Under the pieces are notes generated by a model. That model searched no databases, was not told the DNA's origin, and worked only from the letters and a program-made list of their open reading frames with translations. From CAZVLQ01 sp964628185 (GTDB taxonomy: Bacteria > Pseudomonadota > Zetaproteobacteria > Mariprofundales > Mariprofundaceae), in NCBI GenBank assembly GCA_964628185.1, contig CAZVLQ010000003.1, positions 42,506 through 106,505 of the forward strand: a stretch of DNA of 64,000 bases. Reading direction: 5' to 3'. Numbering within the stretch: position 1 is the stretch's first letter; each line of letters opens with the position of its first letter. The position numbers were made by a program, and so were the translations under genes. Below, piece after piece: positions 52,152 through 59,459 of the stretch.

Positions 52152-52730
52152 ATGTCCGGACTAAGCCGCAGCAGCATAAACTTTCCGATGGAAAAAGCGC
52201 GAAACATCCGCATGCTGGTTCTGGACGTGGATGGCGTACTGACGGATGGTGCTATTTTCATGGATAATGCCGGTGAAGAAATGAAGGCGTTTAACGTCCG
52301 TGACGGGCATGGAATCAAGCTGCTTCAGCGCGCCGGCATTCAGGTAGGTATTCTCACCGGACGCACATCGGGCGTGGTGGCCGGCCGGGCGAAGGATCTG
52401 GGCATTGACCATGTGGTGCAGGGAAGCCTGAACAAGTCCGCCGGACTGGATGCGCTGCTTTCCGGAACGGGGCTATGCGAAAGGGATTGCGCCTATATGG
52501 GAGACGACATACTGGACCTGTTGCCCATGCGCCGCTGTACACTGGCGCTGGCGCCGAAAGACGCACACCCGGCCGTACAGCAGTTCGCGGACTGGTTATC
52601 CGCCTTCAACGGCGGGCGTGGCGCGGTACGACAGGCGGTGGAGGGCCTGATCCTGGCCGGTCATGCCTGGCGCCATGTTATTCAGGAACCTTACGGTGTT
52701 TCCCCCGCCGACTGCGGCTGGCCCGGCTAA
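52152..52730 (+). CDS. kdsC: 3-deoxy-D-manno-octulosonate 8-phosphate phosphatase
   Basis: A 192-residue HAD phosphatase of the KdsC type, removing phosphate from Kdo 8-phosphate. Catalytic DVDGVLTDG near residue 25, GILTGRTSGVVAGRA and YMGDDILDLLPMRRC are visible. It lacks a cap insertion, as KdsC does. Start ATG 52152; inner ATG 52188 is possible. A 69-base gap separates it from kdsD. Confidence 0.95.
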   Translation: MSGLSRSSINFPMEKARNIRMLVLDVDGVLTDGAIFMDNAGEEMKAFNVRDGHGIKLLQRAGIQVGILTGRTSGVVAGRAKDLGIDHVVQGSLNKSAGLDALLSGTGLCERDCAYMGDDILDLLPMRRCTLALAPKDAHPAVQQFADWLSAFNGGRGAVRQAVEGLILAGHAWRHVIQEPYGVSPADCGWPG

Positions 52731-52801
52731 AAGCCATGAGCACCGGTTTGCTTCGCCCCATGAATTTACGGGGCTGCCACGCACCACATCCCGGACCGTA
52801 A

Positions 52802-53425
52802 ATGCCCCCGGAACAAAACCACCGCACGGCCGGCCGCTACGTTCCCCGCGCCCCCTTGTACAGCTGGCTGAAATGGGGCTTTCTGGGACTTGCACTGGCC
52901 AGCGTCACCGTTGCGGTGACGCTGGTGTGGCGGGCAAAGATTGATCAACTGCCGCTTTCCTTTTCATCAGCGATGCGTGAGAAACCTCGCGCCCACGTGG
53001 ACAAGCCGTTTATTGTTGAGCATGAGTCAGGCCGCACTGTATGGCGTCTGAAAGCACGCAAGGCGGAGCAGCAGACAAACGGCAATCTGCATCTGCTGCA
53101 ACCGCAGCTTGAGCTGTTCAGCGCATCCGGCAAGCGTATACCTGTTACCGGCAGCGAGGCGTGGTTTGCACCCCTGTCCAAAAAGATTCGTTTTACGGGA
53201 GATGTGAAAATGGAATATGGTGAATGGCAACTGTTCTGTGACAGCATGCGCTACGATCATCAGAAGGATATGGTGTATATTCCCGGCCCTTTCCGGATCA
53301 AGGGGAAAGCAACGCGGATACGCGGCAAAAATCTGACCGCATGGCGGGCGGCGAACCATGTCCGGGTTGATGGCGGTATCTGGATTGAGGATGCTCGCTC
53401 CACAAGCACGAAGGTGATGCCATGA
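52802..53425 (+). CDS. lptC: LPS export ABC transporter periplasmic protein LptC
   Basis: A 207-residue bitopic protein: one helix (WGFLGLALASVTVAVTLVW) then a beta-jellyroll periplasmic domain that passes LPS from LptBFG to LptA. Sequence is variable in this family; the call rests on the topology, FIVEHESGRTVWRLKARKAE, and its place between kdsC and lptA. Overlaps lptA by ATGA. Confidence 0.92.
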   Translation: MPPEQNHRTAGRYVPRAPLYSWLKWGFLGLALASVTVAVTLVWRAKIDQLPLSFSSAMREKPRAHVDKPFIVEHESGRTVWRLKARKAEQQTNGNLHLLQPQLELFSASGKRIPVTGSEAWFAPLSKKIRFTGDVKMEYGEWQLFCDSMRYDHQKDMVYIPGPFRIKGKATRIRGKNLTAWRAANHVRVDGGIWIEDARSTSTKVMP

Positions 53426-53901
53426 AACGCCTTGCCAGTGCCGTTATGTTCAGCGTCGGCTGTCTGATCTGTGCCCATGCATGGGCCGGGCCGGTCACTG
53501 TACGGGCCGACCATCTGGATGTGTGGCACGATAAAAAGGAGGCCCTTTTCACCGGACGCGTCCACCTGACGCGCGATGACTTTGAATTGTTTTGTGATCG
53601 CCTTAAAAGTTTTTATGAGGAAGGGGGCGGCATCGAACGTGCCATCGCCACGGGCCATGTTCGCATGCGGCAGGGCGACAAACATGGTCGCGCGGACAGG
53701 GCGGTGCTGAACAACAAACGCCAGATACTTACCCTGACGGGGCATGCCGTTATGGAGCAACCCGGGGGTCGTATCGCAGGCGCAACCATCGTGCATCATA
53801 TCAAAACCAGGATTACGGAGGTCAGCCAGGGTGAGGGCGGCCAGGTTCAACTCCGTATCGATGATGCCTCATCCAAAAAGGCGGCCGGAGCCCTGCCTTG
53901 A
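53422..53901 (+). CDS. lptA: Lipopolysaccharide transport periplasmic protein LptA
   Basis: A 159-residue protein with a cleavable signal peptide (SVGCLICAHAWAG) and an OstA-type beta-jellyroll: VRADHLDVWHDKKEALFTGR, ELFCDRLKSFY, ATGHVRMRQGDKHGRADRAV, LTGHAVMEQPGGRI. It bridges the periplasm between LptC and LptD. Stop overlaps the lptB start as TTGA. Confidence 0.94.
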   Translation: MKRLASAVMFSVGCLICAHAWAGPVTVRADHLDVWHDKKEALFTGRVHLTRDDFELFCDRLKSFYEEGGGIERAIATGHVRMRQGDKHGRADRAVLNNKRQILTLTGHAVMEQPGGRIAGATIVHHIKTRITEVSQGEGGQVQLRIDDASSKKAAGALP

Positions 53902-54629
53902 GTGAGGTCCATCATCTTTCCGCCAGGGATATGAGCAAATCCTACCGGAAAACCAGAGTGGTGAATGCCGTCAGCATGGATGTCTATTCCAGCGAATGCG
54001 TGGGCCTGCTTGGGCCCAATGGCGCCGGCAAGACAACCAGTTTTTACATGGTCTGCGGCCTGGTTAATGGAGATACCGGCAGTATTCACCTGGACGGTGA
54101 AGACATTACACCGCTGCCCATGCATCGCCGCGCCCGGCGCGGCATCGGCTATTTACCGCAGGAGGCCAGCATCTTCCGCAAGCTGACCGTCAGGGAAAAT
54201 CTGCTCGGCATCTTTGAAACCCTGGATATTCCTGAAGCTGAGGTAGAGGAACGGCTTGAAGGCCTGCTGGTGGAACTGGGCATTGAGGGCGTCCAGCATC
54301 AAAAGGCTTACACACTTTCCGGCGGCCAGCGGCGACGCACCGAAATTGCCCGCGCCCTGGTTACCCGGCCACGGTTTCTACTGCTGGATGAACCCTTCGC
54401 CGGCATCGATCCGATCGCCGTTGAGGATATCCAGGCCATCATTGCCGACTTAAGGTCCCGCGGCATCGGTATCCTGATTACCGACCATAATGTGCGGGAT
54501 ACCCTGACCATTTGTGATCGTGCATACTTGATGAATGCAGGCCAGATTCTTGTGCAGGGAACACCGGATGAAATCGTGGCGCATCCGGATGCCCGCAGAT
54601 TATATTTGGGCGACAGCTTTTCCATGTGA
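53898..54629 (+). CDS. lptB: LPS export ABC transporter ATP-binding protein
   Basis: A 243-residue ABC ATPase powering LPS extraction with LptF/LptG, which are not in the window. Walker A LGPNGAGKTTSFYMVCG, Q-loop LPQEASIFRKLTVREN, signature LSGGQRRRTEIARAL, Walker B FLLLDEPFAGIDP and H-loop ITDHNVRDT are all intact. The start is TTG 53898 in a TTGA overlap with lptA; no ATG is nearby. Confidence 0.97.
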   Translation: MSEVHHLSARDMSKSYRKTRVVNAVSMDVYSSECVGLLGPNGAGKTTSFYMVCGLVNGDTGSIHLDGEDITPLPMHRRARRGIGYLPQEASIFRKLTVRENLLGIFETLDIPEAEVEERLEGLLVELGIEGVQHQKAYTLSGGQRRRTEIARALVTRPRFLLLDEPFAGIDPIAVEDIQAIIADLRSRGIGILITDHNVRDTLTICDRAYLMNAGQILVQGTPDEIVAHPDARRLYLGDSFSM

Positions 54630-54669
54630 CCGCTTACCCATAAATCCGATGCAAAATGCACAGGAACTA

Positions 54670-54706
54670 TTCACCACGGAGAACACAGAGATGCACAGAG
54701 GAAGAG
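54670..54706. repeat. CACGGAG/CACAGAG-type short repeat tract
   Basis: TTCACCACGGAGAACACAGA and the following AGATGCACAGAGGAAGAG form an imperfect tandem repeat of an ACACAGAG-like unit, a sequence type seen widely between bacterial genes. It sits in the lptB-ubiX gap, 42 bases before the ubiX start. Confidence 0.4.
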
Positions 54707-54747
54707 AATTTGGTCCCGGCCATGCCGGGTTAGGGAGGAAAAACGAA

Positions 54748-55368
54748 ATGCCGGGCACAAACCAGACCGATCGTGACATCATCGTGGCCATGACGGGTGC
54801 ATCGGGGGCAGCCTACGGGCTGCGCCTGCTCGAACGGCTGGGCAAGGCGGGCGTGCATCAGCATGTTCTGATCTCCGATGCGGCACGCATCGTACTCAGG
54901 CAGGAGGCCGACATCATGTTGCCGGATACGCCGGAACAGGCCGGCGAATTTCTGGCATCACATCTTGGCATTGCCGTACAACGACTTAGCTGCTATGCGC
55001 TGGATGACTGGTTTTCACCGGCCGCATCGGGCTCGGCCGGAATCCGGCGCATGATTGTCGTTCCCTGCTCCATGGGCGCACTGGCCCGTATCGCCACCGG
55101 CGCTTCGGACAACGTGATCGAACGCGCCGCGGATGTCATGCTTAAGGAAAACGGCCGTCTGATTCTGGTGCCGAGAGAAATGCCGTTGTCGGCCATTCAT
55201 CTGGAACACATGCTGACGCTTGCGCGTATGGGCGTTCATATCATTCCGGCCATGCCGGGCTTCTATCACAAGCCGGAAAACATTGCCGAGCTGGTGGATT
55301 TTGTCGTGGACCGGCTACTGGACCATCTGGGGATGGAAAACAGGGAGGCGATGCGATGGGGCGCCTGA
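54748..55368 (+). CDS. ubiX: Flavin prenyltransferase UbiX
   Basis: Makes prenylated FMN for the UbiD decarboxylase of ubiquinone synthesis. The 206-residue protein has VAMTGASGAAYGLRLLERL, VPCSMGALARIATGASDNVI, RAADVMLKENGRLILVPREM and PAMPGFYHKPENI. ATG 54748 is preferred because GGGAGG lies just upstream; the frame is open to 54535 inside lptB. Overlaps the next gene by 13 bases. Confidence 0.95.
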   Translation: MPGTNQTDRDIIVAMTGASGAAYGLRLLERLGKAGVHQHVLISDAARIVLRQEADIMLPDTPEQAGEFLASHLGIAVQRLSCYALDDWFSPAASGSAGIRRMIVVPCSMGALARIATGASDNVIERAADVMLKENGRLILVPREMPLSAIHLEHMLTLARMGVHIIPAMPGFYHKPENIAELVDFVVDRLLDHLGMENREAMRWGA

Positions 55369-55946
55369 AATGGCTGGTTGTCATATGCTCCCTGAGCGGT
55401 TGTGCAGCGGCAAGCACCGTCTCAGCCATCCCTGTAGGACTGGTGGAAGGTGCGGTGGAATTTTTTCGTGGTCAACAGGAAAGCCTGCCGGTCAATATGA
55501 AAATATCACTGGCTTCGGTTCAGGCCGGGTTGCGCAGCATGGCTCTGGATGTGGATGTACTGGAGCCGGTTCAAGGAGGTTATGCCATTACCTTCGGCAA
55601 CAAAACGCTGGACGGTACACTCAATCTGAAACGCCAGACGCCCAGACTGACGACCTTTTCTGTTTCGGTACGCCGAGGGCTTGTCAGCCAGAAATCCGTT
55701 GAGACGGCGATCATCAAGGCAATCAGAATCACAACCGAAAAGGCGGATGCGGGCCGCCGTTTTAATTTCCAGGATTATCATCACATTCACATCCGGCCAT
55801 CCATCAGGGCAAAGCGGATCGGCTGGTTTCGTCCCGGCGCCACACTGGAAGCCGAAAGGTCAAAAAGGGAAGGCTGGCTCAGAATCAAGCTGCCGTCCGG
55901 CAAGCGGGGTTATCTGAAAGGAAGCTTGCCCCGGAAGCGCGGATGA
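55356..55946 (+). CDS. Putative lipoprotein with a C-terminal SH3-like segment
   Basis: A 196-residue protein of unknown function. MGRLKWLVVICSLSGCAAAS is a signal peptide with lipobox (LSGC). The middle (residues about 35-120) is without a known family, somewhat like DUF3568. The end (RIGWFRPGATLEAE, GWLRIKLPSGKRGYLKGS) resembles a bacterial SH3 domain. Overlaps ubiX, so expressed with it; no functional link is evident. Confidence 0.7.
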   Translation: MGRLKWLVVICSLSGCAAASTVSAIPVGLVEGAVEFFRGQQESLPVNMKISLASVQAGLRSMALDVDVLEPVQGGYAITFGNKTLDGTLNLKRQTPRLTTFSVSVRRGLVSQKSVETAIIKAIRITTEKADAGRRFNFQDYHHIHIRPSIRAKRIGWFRPGATLEAERSKREGWLRIKLPSGKRGYLKGSLPRKRG

Positions 55947-55994
55947 GTTGGTATTGGACACTGAATGATATAGCGCAAGTTGCTTGCCCTGTAT

Positions 55995-56015
55995 GATTCC
56001 TGAATCATGCAGGCT
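55995..56015 (+). repeat. Short dispersed motif, copy 3
   Basis: GATTCCTGAATCATGCAGGCT, sharing 15 exact bases with the motifs at 9475 and 19633. It lies 20 bases before the ubiK start in the same orientation as the copy before lnt. Confidence 0.5.
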
Positions 56016-56034
56016 ACTTCTCTGGAGGTAAGAC

Positions 56035-56286
56035 ATGGCACTGGATCAGGACCTACTGGATGATATCGCGGAAAAAATCGCCGCGGGCTTGCGGGCCGCG
56101 GGTCATCTCAAACAGGAAGCCGGCGCCCAGGTAAAAGCCGTGCTTGAAAGCGCTTTGTCCGGTCTGGACGTAGTGACGACGGAGCGCATGCAGGTCGCCG
56201 AAGCCATGCTCGACAAGGCGCGGGAACAGATCGGGGAACTGGAAACGCGCGTCGCGGAGCTGGAATCCCGTTTGAAAAAATCATGA
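56035..56286 (+). CDS. ubiK: Ubiquinone biosynthesis accessory factor UbiK
   Basis: An 83-residue BMFP-domain protein: LDDIAEKIAAGLRAAGHLKQ, then a C-terminal coiled coil with heptads (QIGELETRVAELESRLKK). UbiK trimers help assemble the ubiquinone biosynthesis complex at the membrane and bind lipids. A strong GGAGG ribosome-binding site precedes the ATG. Followed after 13 bases by comM. Confidence 0.92.
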   Translation: MALDQDLLDDIAEKIAAGLRAAGHLKQEAGAQVKAVLESALSGLDVVTTERMQVAEAMLDKAREQIGELETRVAELESRLKKS

Positions 56287-56299
56287 CCCTCTGACCGCC

Positions 56300-57817
56300 A
56301 TGTTAGCCCGTTTGCCGAGTGCCGCCTTGCGTGGCCTGAACGCAGAACCCGTAGATGTAGAAGTCGATCTGTCCCGCGGCCTGCCGGCGTGGAATATGGT
56401 CGGGCTTCCCGAAGCGGCAGTGCGCGAGGCGCGGGACCGGGTAAGATCGGCCCTGCTTAATTCCGGCTTTGAATTTCCTCTCCGGCATATCACCGTCAAC
56501 CTGGCGCCGGCGGACAGGCGCAAGGACGGCTCTCATTTCGATCTTCCGGTGGCCGCGGGCCTGCTGCTCGCCAGCGCTCAGGTCCGGACGCGCGATCCCC
56601 TGCCCTTCATGCTGGGCGAACTGGCGCTGGACGGAAGAATCAACCCGGTTCCCGGTATCCTGCCATTGGCCATGTATGCACGTAAAAAAGGCTTTATGCA
56701 GCTGATCGTGCCCGAGGCATGCGCCGCCGAAGCCTCAATCGTGGAACACATCGAGGTACTGCCGGCCGGAAATCTGCTTCAGGTCGCACGTCATCTGGCC
56801 GGACGGGAGCCATTGTCCGCTTATGCCGCCATACCGGAGCAGCCAGTGGCGCAGGCGCAGGATGCGCCCGACCTGGCCGATGTACGCGGGCAATTACAGG
56901 CCCGGCGTGCGCTGGAAATTGCCGCGGCCGGAGGCCACCACCTGCTGATGAGCGGCCCTCCCGGGGTCGGCAAGAGCATGCTGGCCAAACGCCTGCCCGG
57001 TATCCTGCCGCCATTAACGCCCGGGCAGCGTCTGGAAGTAGCGCGTATCTACAGCGTGGCAGGCGAGGGCGGCCGCAGCGTCATGGACACCATTCCGCCC
57101 TTTCGCACCCCGCATCATTCCGCCTCGGACGTGGCCATGATCGGCGGCGGCAGCACGCCCAGACCCGGCGAAGTGTCCAGGGCGGATCATGGCGTGCTGT
57201 TCCTGGATGAACTGCCCGAATTCAAGCGGCAGGTGCTGGAGGTACTGCGCCAGCCGCTGGAAGACGGACGCGTCTGCATAGCCCGGGCCGCGGACACGCT
57301 GGAGTTCCCGGCCCGATTTCAACTGGTCGCGGCCATGAATCCCTGCCCCTGCGGATATCTCGGCCATCCCACACGCGCCTGCCGCTGCTCGCCATCGCAG
57401 ATTCGCCGTTACCGTCAGCGTATCTCCGGGCCGCTGCTCGACCGTTTCGACCTGCATGTGCATGTACCGCCGGTGGACAAGGAAGAACTGACGCGCATGC
57501 GTCCGGGGGAGCCTTCCTCACAAGTGGCGGTGCGCGTCGGCAAAGCCCGCGAACGGCAATATGCGCGCCTTGGAAAAGGACATGTCAATGCCCGCATGAG
57601 CCAGAAACAGATTGAGCGATACGCCCGTCCGGACACGGCCGGCGCCAAACTTCTTGATGCGGCGATGGAGCGTTTTTCCCTTTCAGCCCGCAGCTACCAC
57701 CGTATTCTGAAGGTGGTGCGCACCATCGCCGATCTGGACGGCGTGGATGACGTCACCCCCCGGCATGTGGCCGAAGCACTGCAATACCGGGGCCAGGAGG
57801 CGATCCCGCTGCTGTAG
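56300..57817 (+). CDS. comM: ComM/YifB-family Mg chelatase-like AAA+ ATPase
   Basis: A 505-residue hexameric helicase promoting branch migration during natural transformation. N-terminal ChlI-type domain (VDVEVDLSRGLPAWNMVGLP), Walker A LMSGPPGVGKSMLAKRLPGI near residue 215, FRTPHHSASDVAMIGGG, Walker B GVLFLDELPEF, cysteine-rich MNPCPCGYLGHPTRACRC, and the C-terminal SARSYHRILKVVRTIADLDG. Family-typical length. With dprA it suggests past or present competence. Its stop is one base before repeat A5. Confidence 0.95.
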   Translation: MLARLPSAALRGLNAEPVDVEVDLSRGLPAWNMVGLPEAAVREARDRVRSALLNSGFEFPLRHITVNLAPADRRKDGSHFDLPVAAGLLLASAQVRTRDPLPFMLGELALDGRINPVPGILPLAMYARKKGFMQLIVPEACAAEASIVEHIEVLPAGNLLQVARHLAGREPLSAYAAIPEQPVAQAQDAPDLADVRGQLQARRALEIAAAGGHHLLMSGPPGVGKSMLAKRLPGILPPLTPGQRLEVARIYSVAGEGGRSVMDTIPPFRTPHHSASDVAMIGGGSTPRPGEVSRADHGVLFLDELPEFKRQVLEVLRQPLEDGRVCIARAADTLEFPARFQLVAAMNPCPCGYLGHPTRACRCSPSQIRRYRQRISGPLLDRFDLHVHVPPVDKEELTRMRPGEPSSQVAVRVGKARERQYARLGKGHVNARMSQKQIERYARPDTAGAKLLDAAMERFSLSARSYHRILKVVRTIADLDGVDDVTPRHVAEALQYRGQEAIPLL

Positions 57818-57818
57818 G

Positions 57819-58070
57819 TTAACCCGTATATTGCATGAAGGCGGACATCTGATGGACAGGATATTACATTATGTTAATGGCTTACACAGAACCAGGCCAG
57901 TTTATCCGTGGTTACACTTTGTCCTATCCGGTTTCAGACCCGATCAGGCCTGGCATCCTGGCCGCTCGGCCTCAAACCATAGCTACGGCTATGCTTTGTC
58001 GCCCGATCAACCAGCCTGCCAGGCCTGCTCAAGCCTGAATTCCGAATCCTTCGTGCAATATACGGGTTAA
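57819..58070 (+). repeat. Inverted-repeat element, family A, copy 5 (252 bp)
   Basis: Same orientation as copy 1; ends TTAACCCGTATATTGCATGAAGG and inverted partner ending TACGGGTTAA. Sits between comM and the convergent decayed hydrolase gene. The internal small frame is open. Confidence 0.85.
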
Positions 58071-58112
58071 GGTCATGCCGACCGGCAACGATGCATACGC
58101 CCCCCGTTTTTT

Positions 58113-58602
58113 CTATAGCCAGCTCTGGATAAATCGCACCACCGGTTTGGTGAAATCATTGTCCGTCCAGTATTTTTGATGCGACATGGGATTCCAGCTT
58201 GAAAGAATCCCGCCGACGTTGATTGCGACATCGTTATTGACCACCTGATTGTATTTCTGATTGATAGCCTTGAGCGGATACCCAAGTACGTCATCCGGAT
58301 CGTAGAAATTAAGCCACCTGGCCTTGTTTTTCTGCGCTGGCGTCAGCGCATCGCCCGGAAAATGGATGGGACGAATGTCTGCTTTCTTGTAAGCCAGAGT
58401 GAAAAACGGAATGTTGCAGCCAAAGGTAATCATGCCCGCCAGCGTCTTCATTTGCTGAAAATTGCCGGAGCCGGGGGTGACGATGCCGCGGCCCTGTTGA
58501 ATGTCATCCCAAGCGCTTGTTAATCTCATCGCGCATGGGCACGGAATAATTGGGCTTCTGCGACCCCATGCCATGAATCACCGCAATACATAAATCCGCC
58601 AT
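58113..58602 (-). pseudogene. Alpha/beta-hydrolase-like gene with frameshift and probable internal deletion
   Basis: ATG 58602, behind a good AGGGAGGA site, opens 32 codons with the hydrolase-type start ADLCIAVIHGMGSQKPNYSV, ending at 58504. A second frame from about 58540 carries DDIQQGRGIVTPGSGNFQ, LYK-like and NPMSHQKYWTDND parts to 58113. The expected middle (nucleophile GxSxG region) is missing, so this looks like an internally deleted, frameshifted gene. The original function was probably a serine hydrolase; I cannot be more precise. Confidence 0.65.
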
Positions 58603-58740
58603 ATCTTCCTCCCTGCCTGCCTTTTTAGTTTAGATGAAAAGGGACAAATATGGGCGCAGTAGATTTCTCATAAGTCCGACAGACTGCTAGGATAGGTTTA
58701 TAGTGCTGATAACAACTGGAGCTGCGACAGGGGGAATCAC

Positions 58741-59214
58741 ATGCGTAAGCGGCTGATTGAGCGGGATATTCAGGAAGCCTCTACGACGGAATATAACTGG
58801 TTGAATCTGGCAACCTTGGCGCAGGTGGAGATTTCATCCGAGGATGCGGCGCACCCGATCGAATCAGCATTGGTTCCCGGCTCCGGATCGGGTTGGCAGG
58901 CATCAGAATCCGGAAAGCAGATGCTCCGCCTGCTGTTTGATAAACCACAGAAGGTCGGGCTGGTTCGTTTGGTATTTGAAGAAGATACTCAGGAACGCAC
59001 ACAGGAGTTCGTTCTGGGCTGGTCCTCGGATGGCGGGCAGTCCTACCATGATATTGCGCGTCAGCAGTACAATTTCAACTCACCGGATTCGACCCGGGAG
59101 CTTGAAGACTACAGCGTTGATCTAAATGGCGTGACGACACTGGAACTATGCATTATTCCGGACATCAGCAGAGGCAGTGCCCGCGCATCGCTTGCCGAAT
59201 GGCGCATTGCTTGA
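58741..59214 (+). CDS. Small conserved protein, possibly discoidin (F5/8 type C)-like
   Basis: A 157-residue soluble protein with GLVRLVFEEDTQERTQEFVL, YHDIARQQYNFNSPDST, LEDYSVDLNGVTTLELCIIP and a final ASLAEWRIA. The beta-rich pattern, ending with an ASL..WRIA-like strand, recalls discoidin-type domains, but I am not sure of the family. AGGGGGA precedes the ATG. It lies between the decayed hydrolase and the left inverted repeat of the next cassette. Confidence 0.55.
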   Translation: MRKRLIERDIQEASTTEYNWLNLATLAQVEISSEDAAHPIESALVPGSGSGWQASESGKQMLRLLFDKPQKVGLVRLVFEEDTQERTQEFVLGWSSDGGQSYHDIARQQYNFNSPDSTRELEDYSVDLNGVTTLELCIIPDISRGSARASLAEWRIA

Positions 59215-59289
59215 GTGCGGATTACGGTTAAATCAGCCCTCGTTATGACTGTAAACTAGTCGGCGGTACAGCCAGGCGAACGGCGAACT

Positions 59290-59313
59290 TCGGCCAACTT
59301 CAGACATTCGATT
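59290..59313. repeat. Left member of a perfect 24-bp inverted repeat flanking the terminal cassette
   Basis: TCGGCCAACTTCAGACATTC followed by GATT; its exact reverse complement is at 63928-63951. The two bracket the four-gene cassette. The rest of the 245-base gap 59215-59459 is AT-rich and must hold the cassette promoter; no convincing boxes seen. Confidence 0.8.
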
Positions 59314-59459
59314 ACCTCTATACATAACCATGATATTTCCACGCAAAAGTATATCGAAACCATCGATTTGCTTCGATCGTAGTGCTAATCTATACCCAAA
59401 TGCCATCGTCCAAGAGGGTAGAAATCTCGTGATTGTAATAAGAGCCTAAGAAATAAAGC

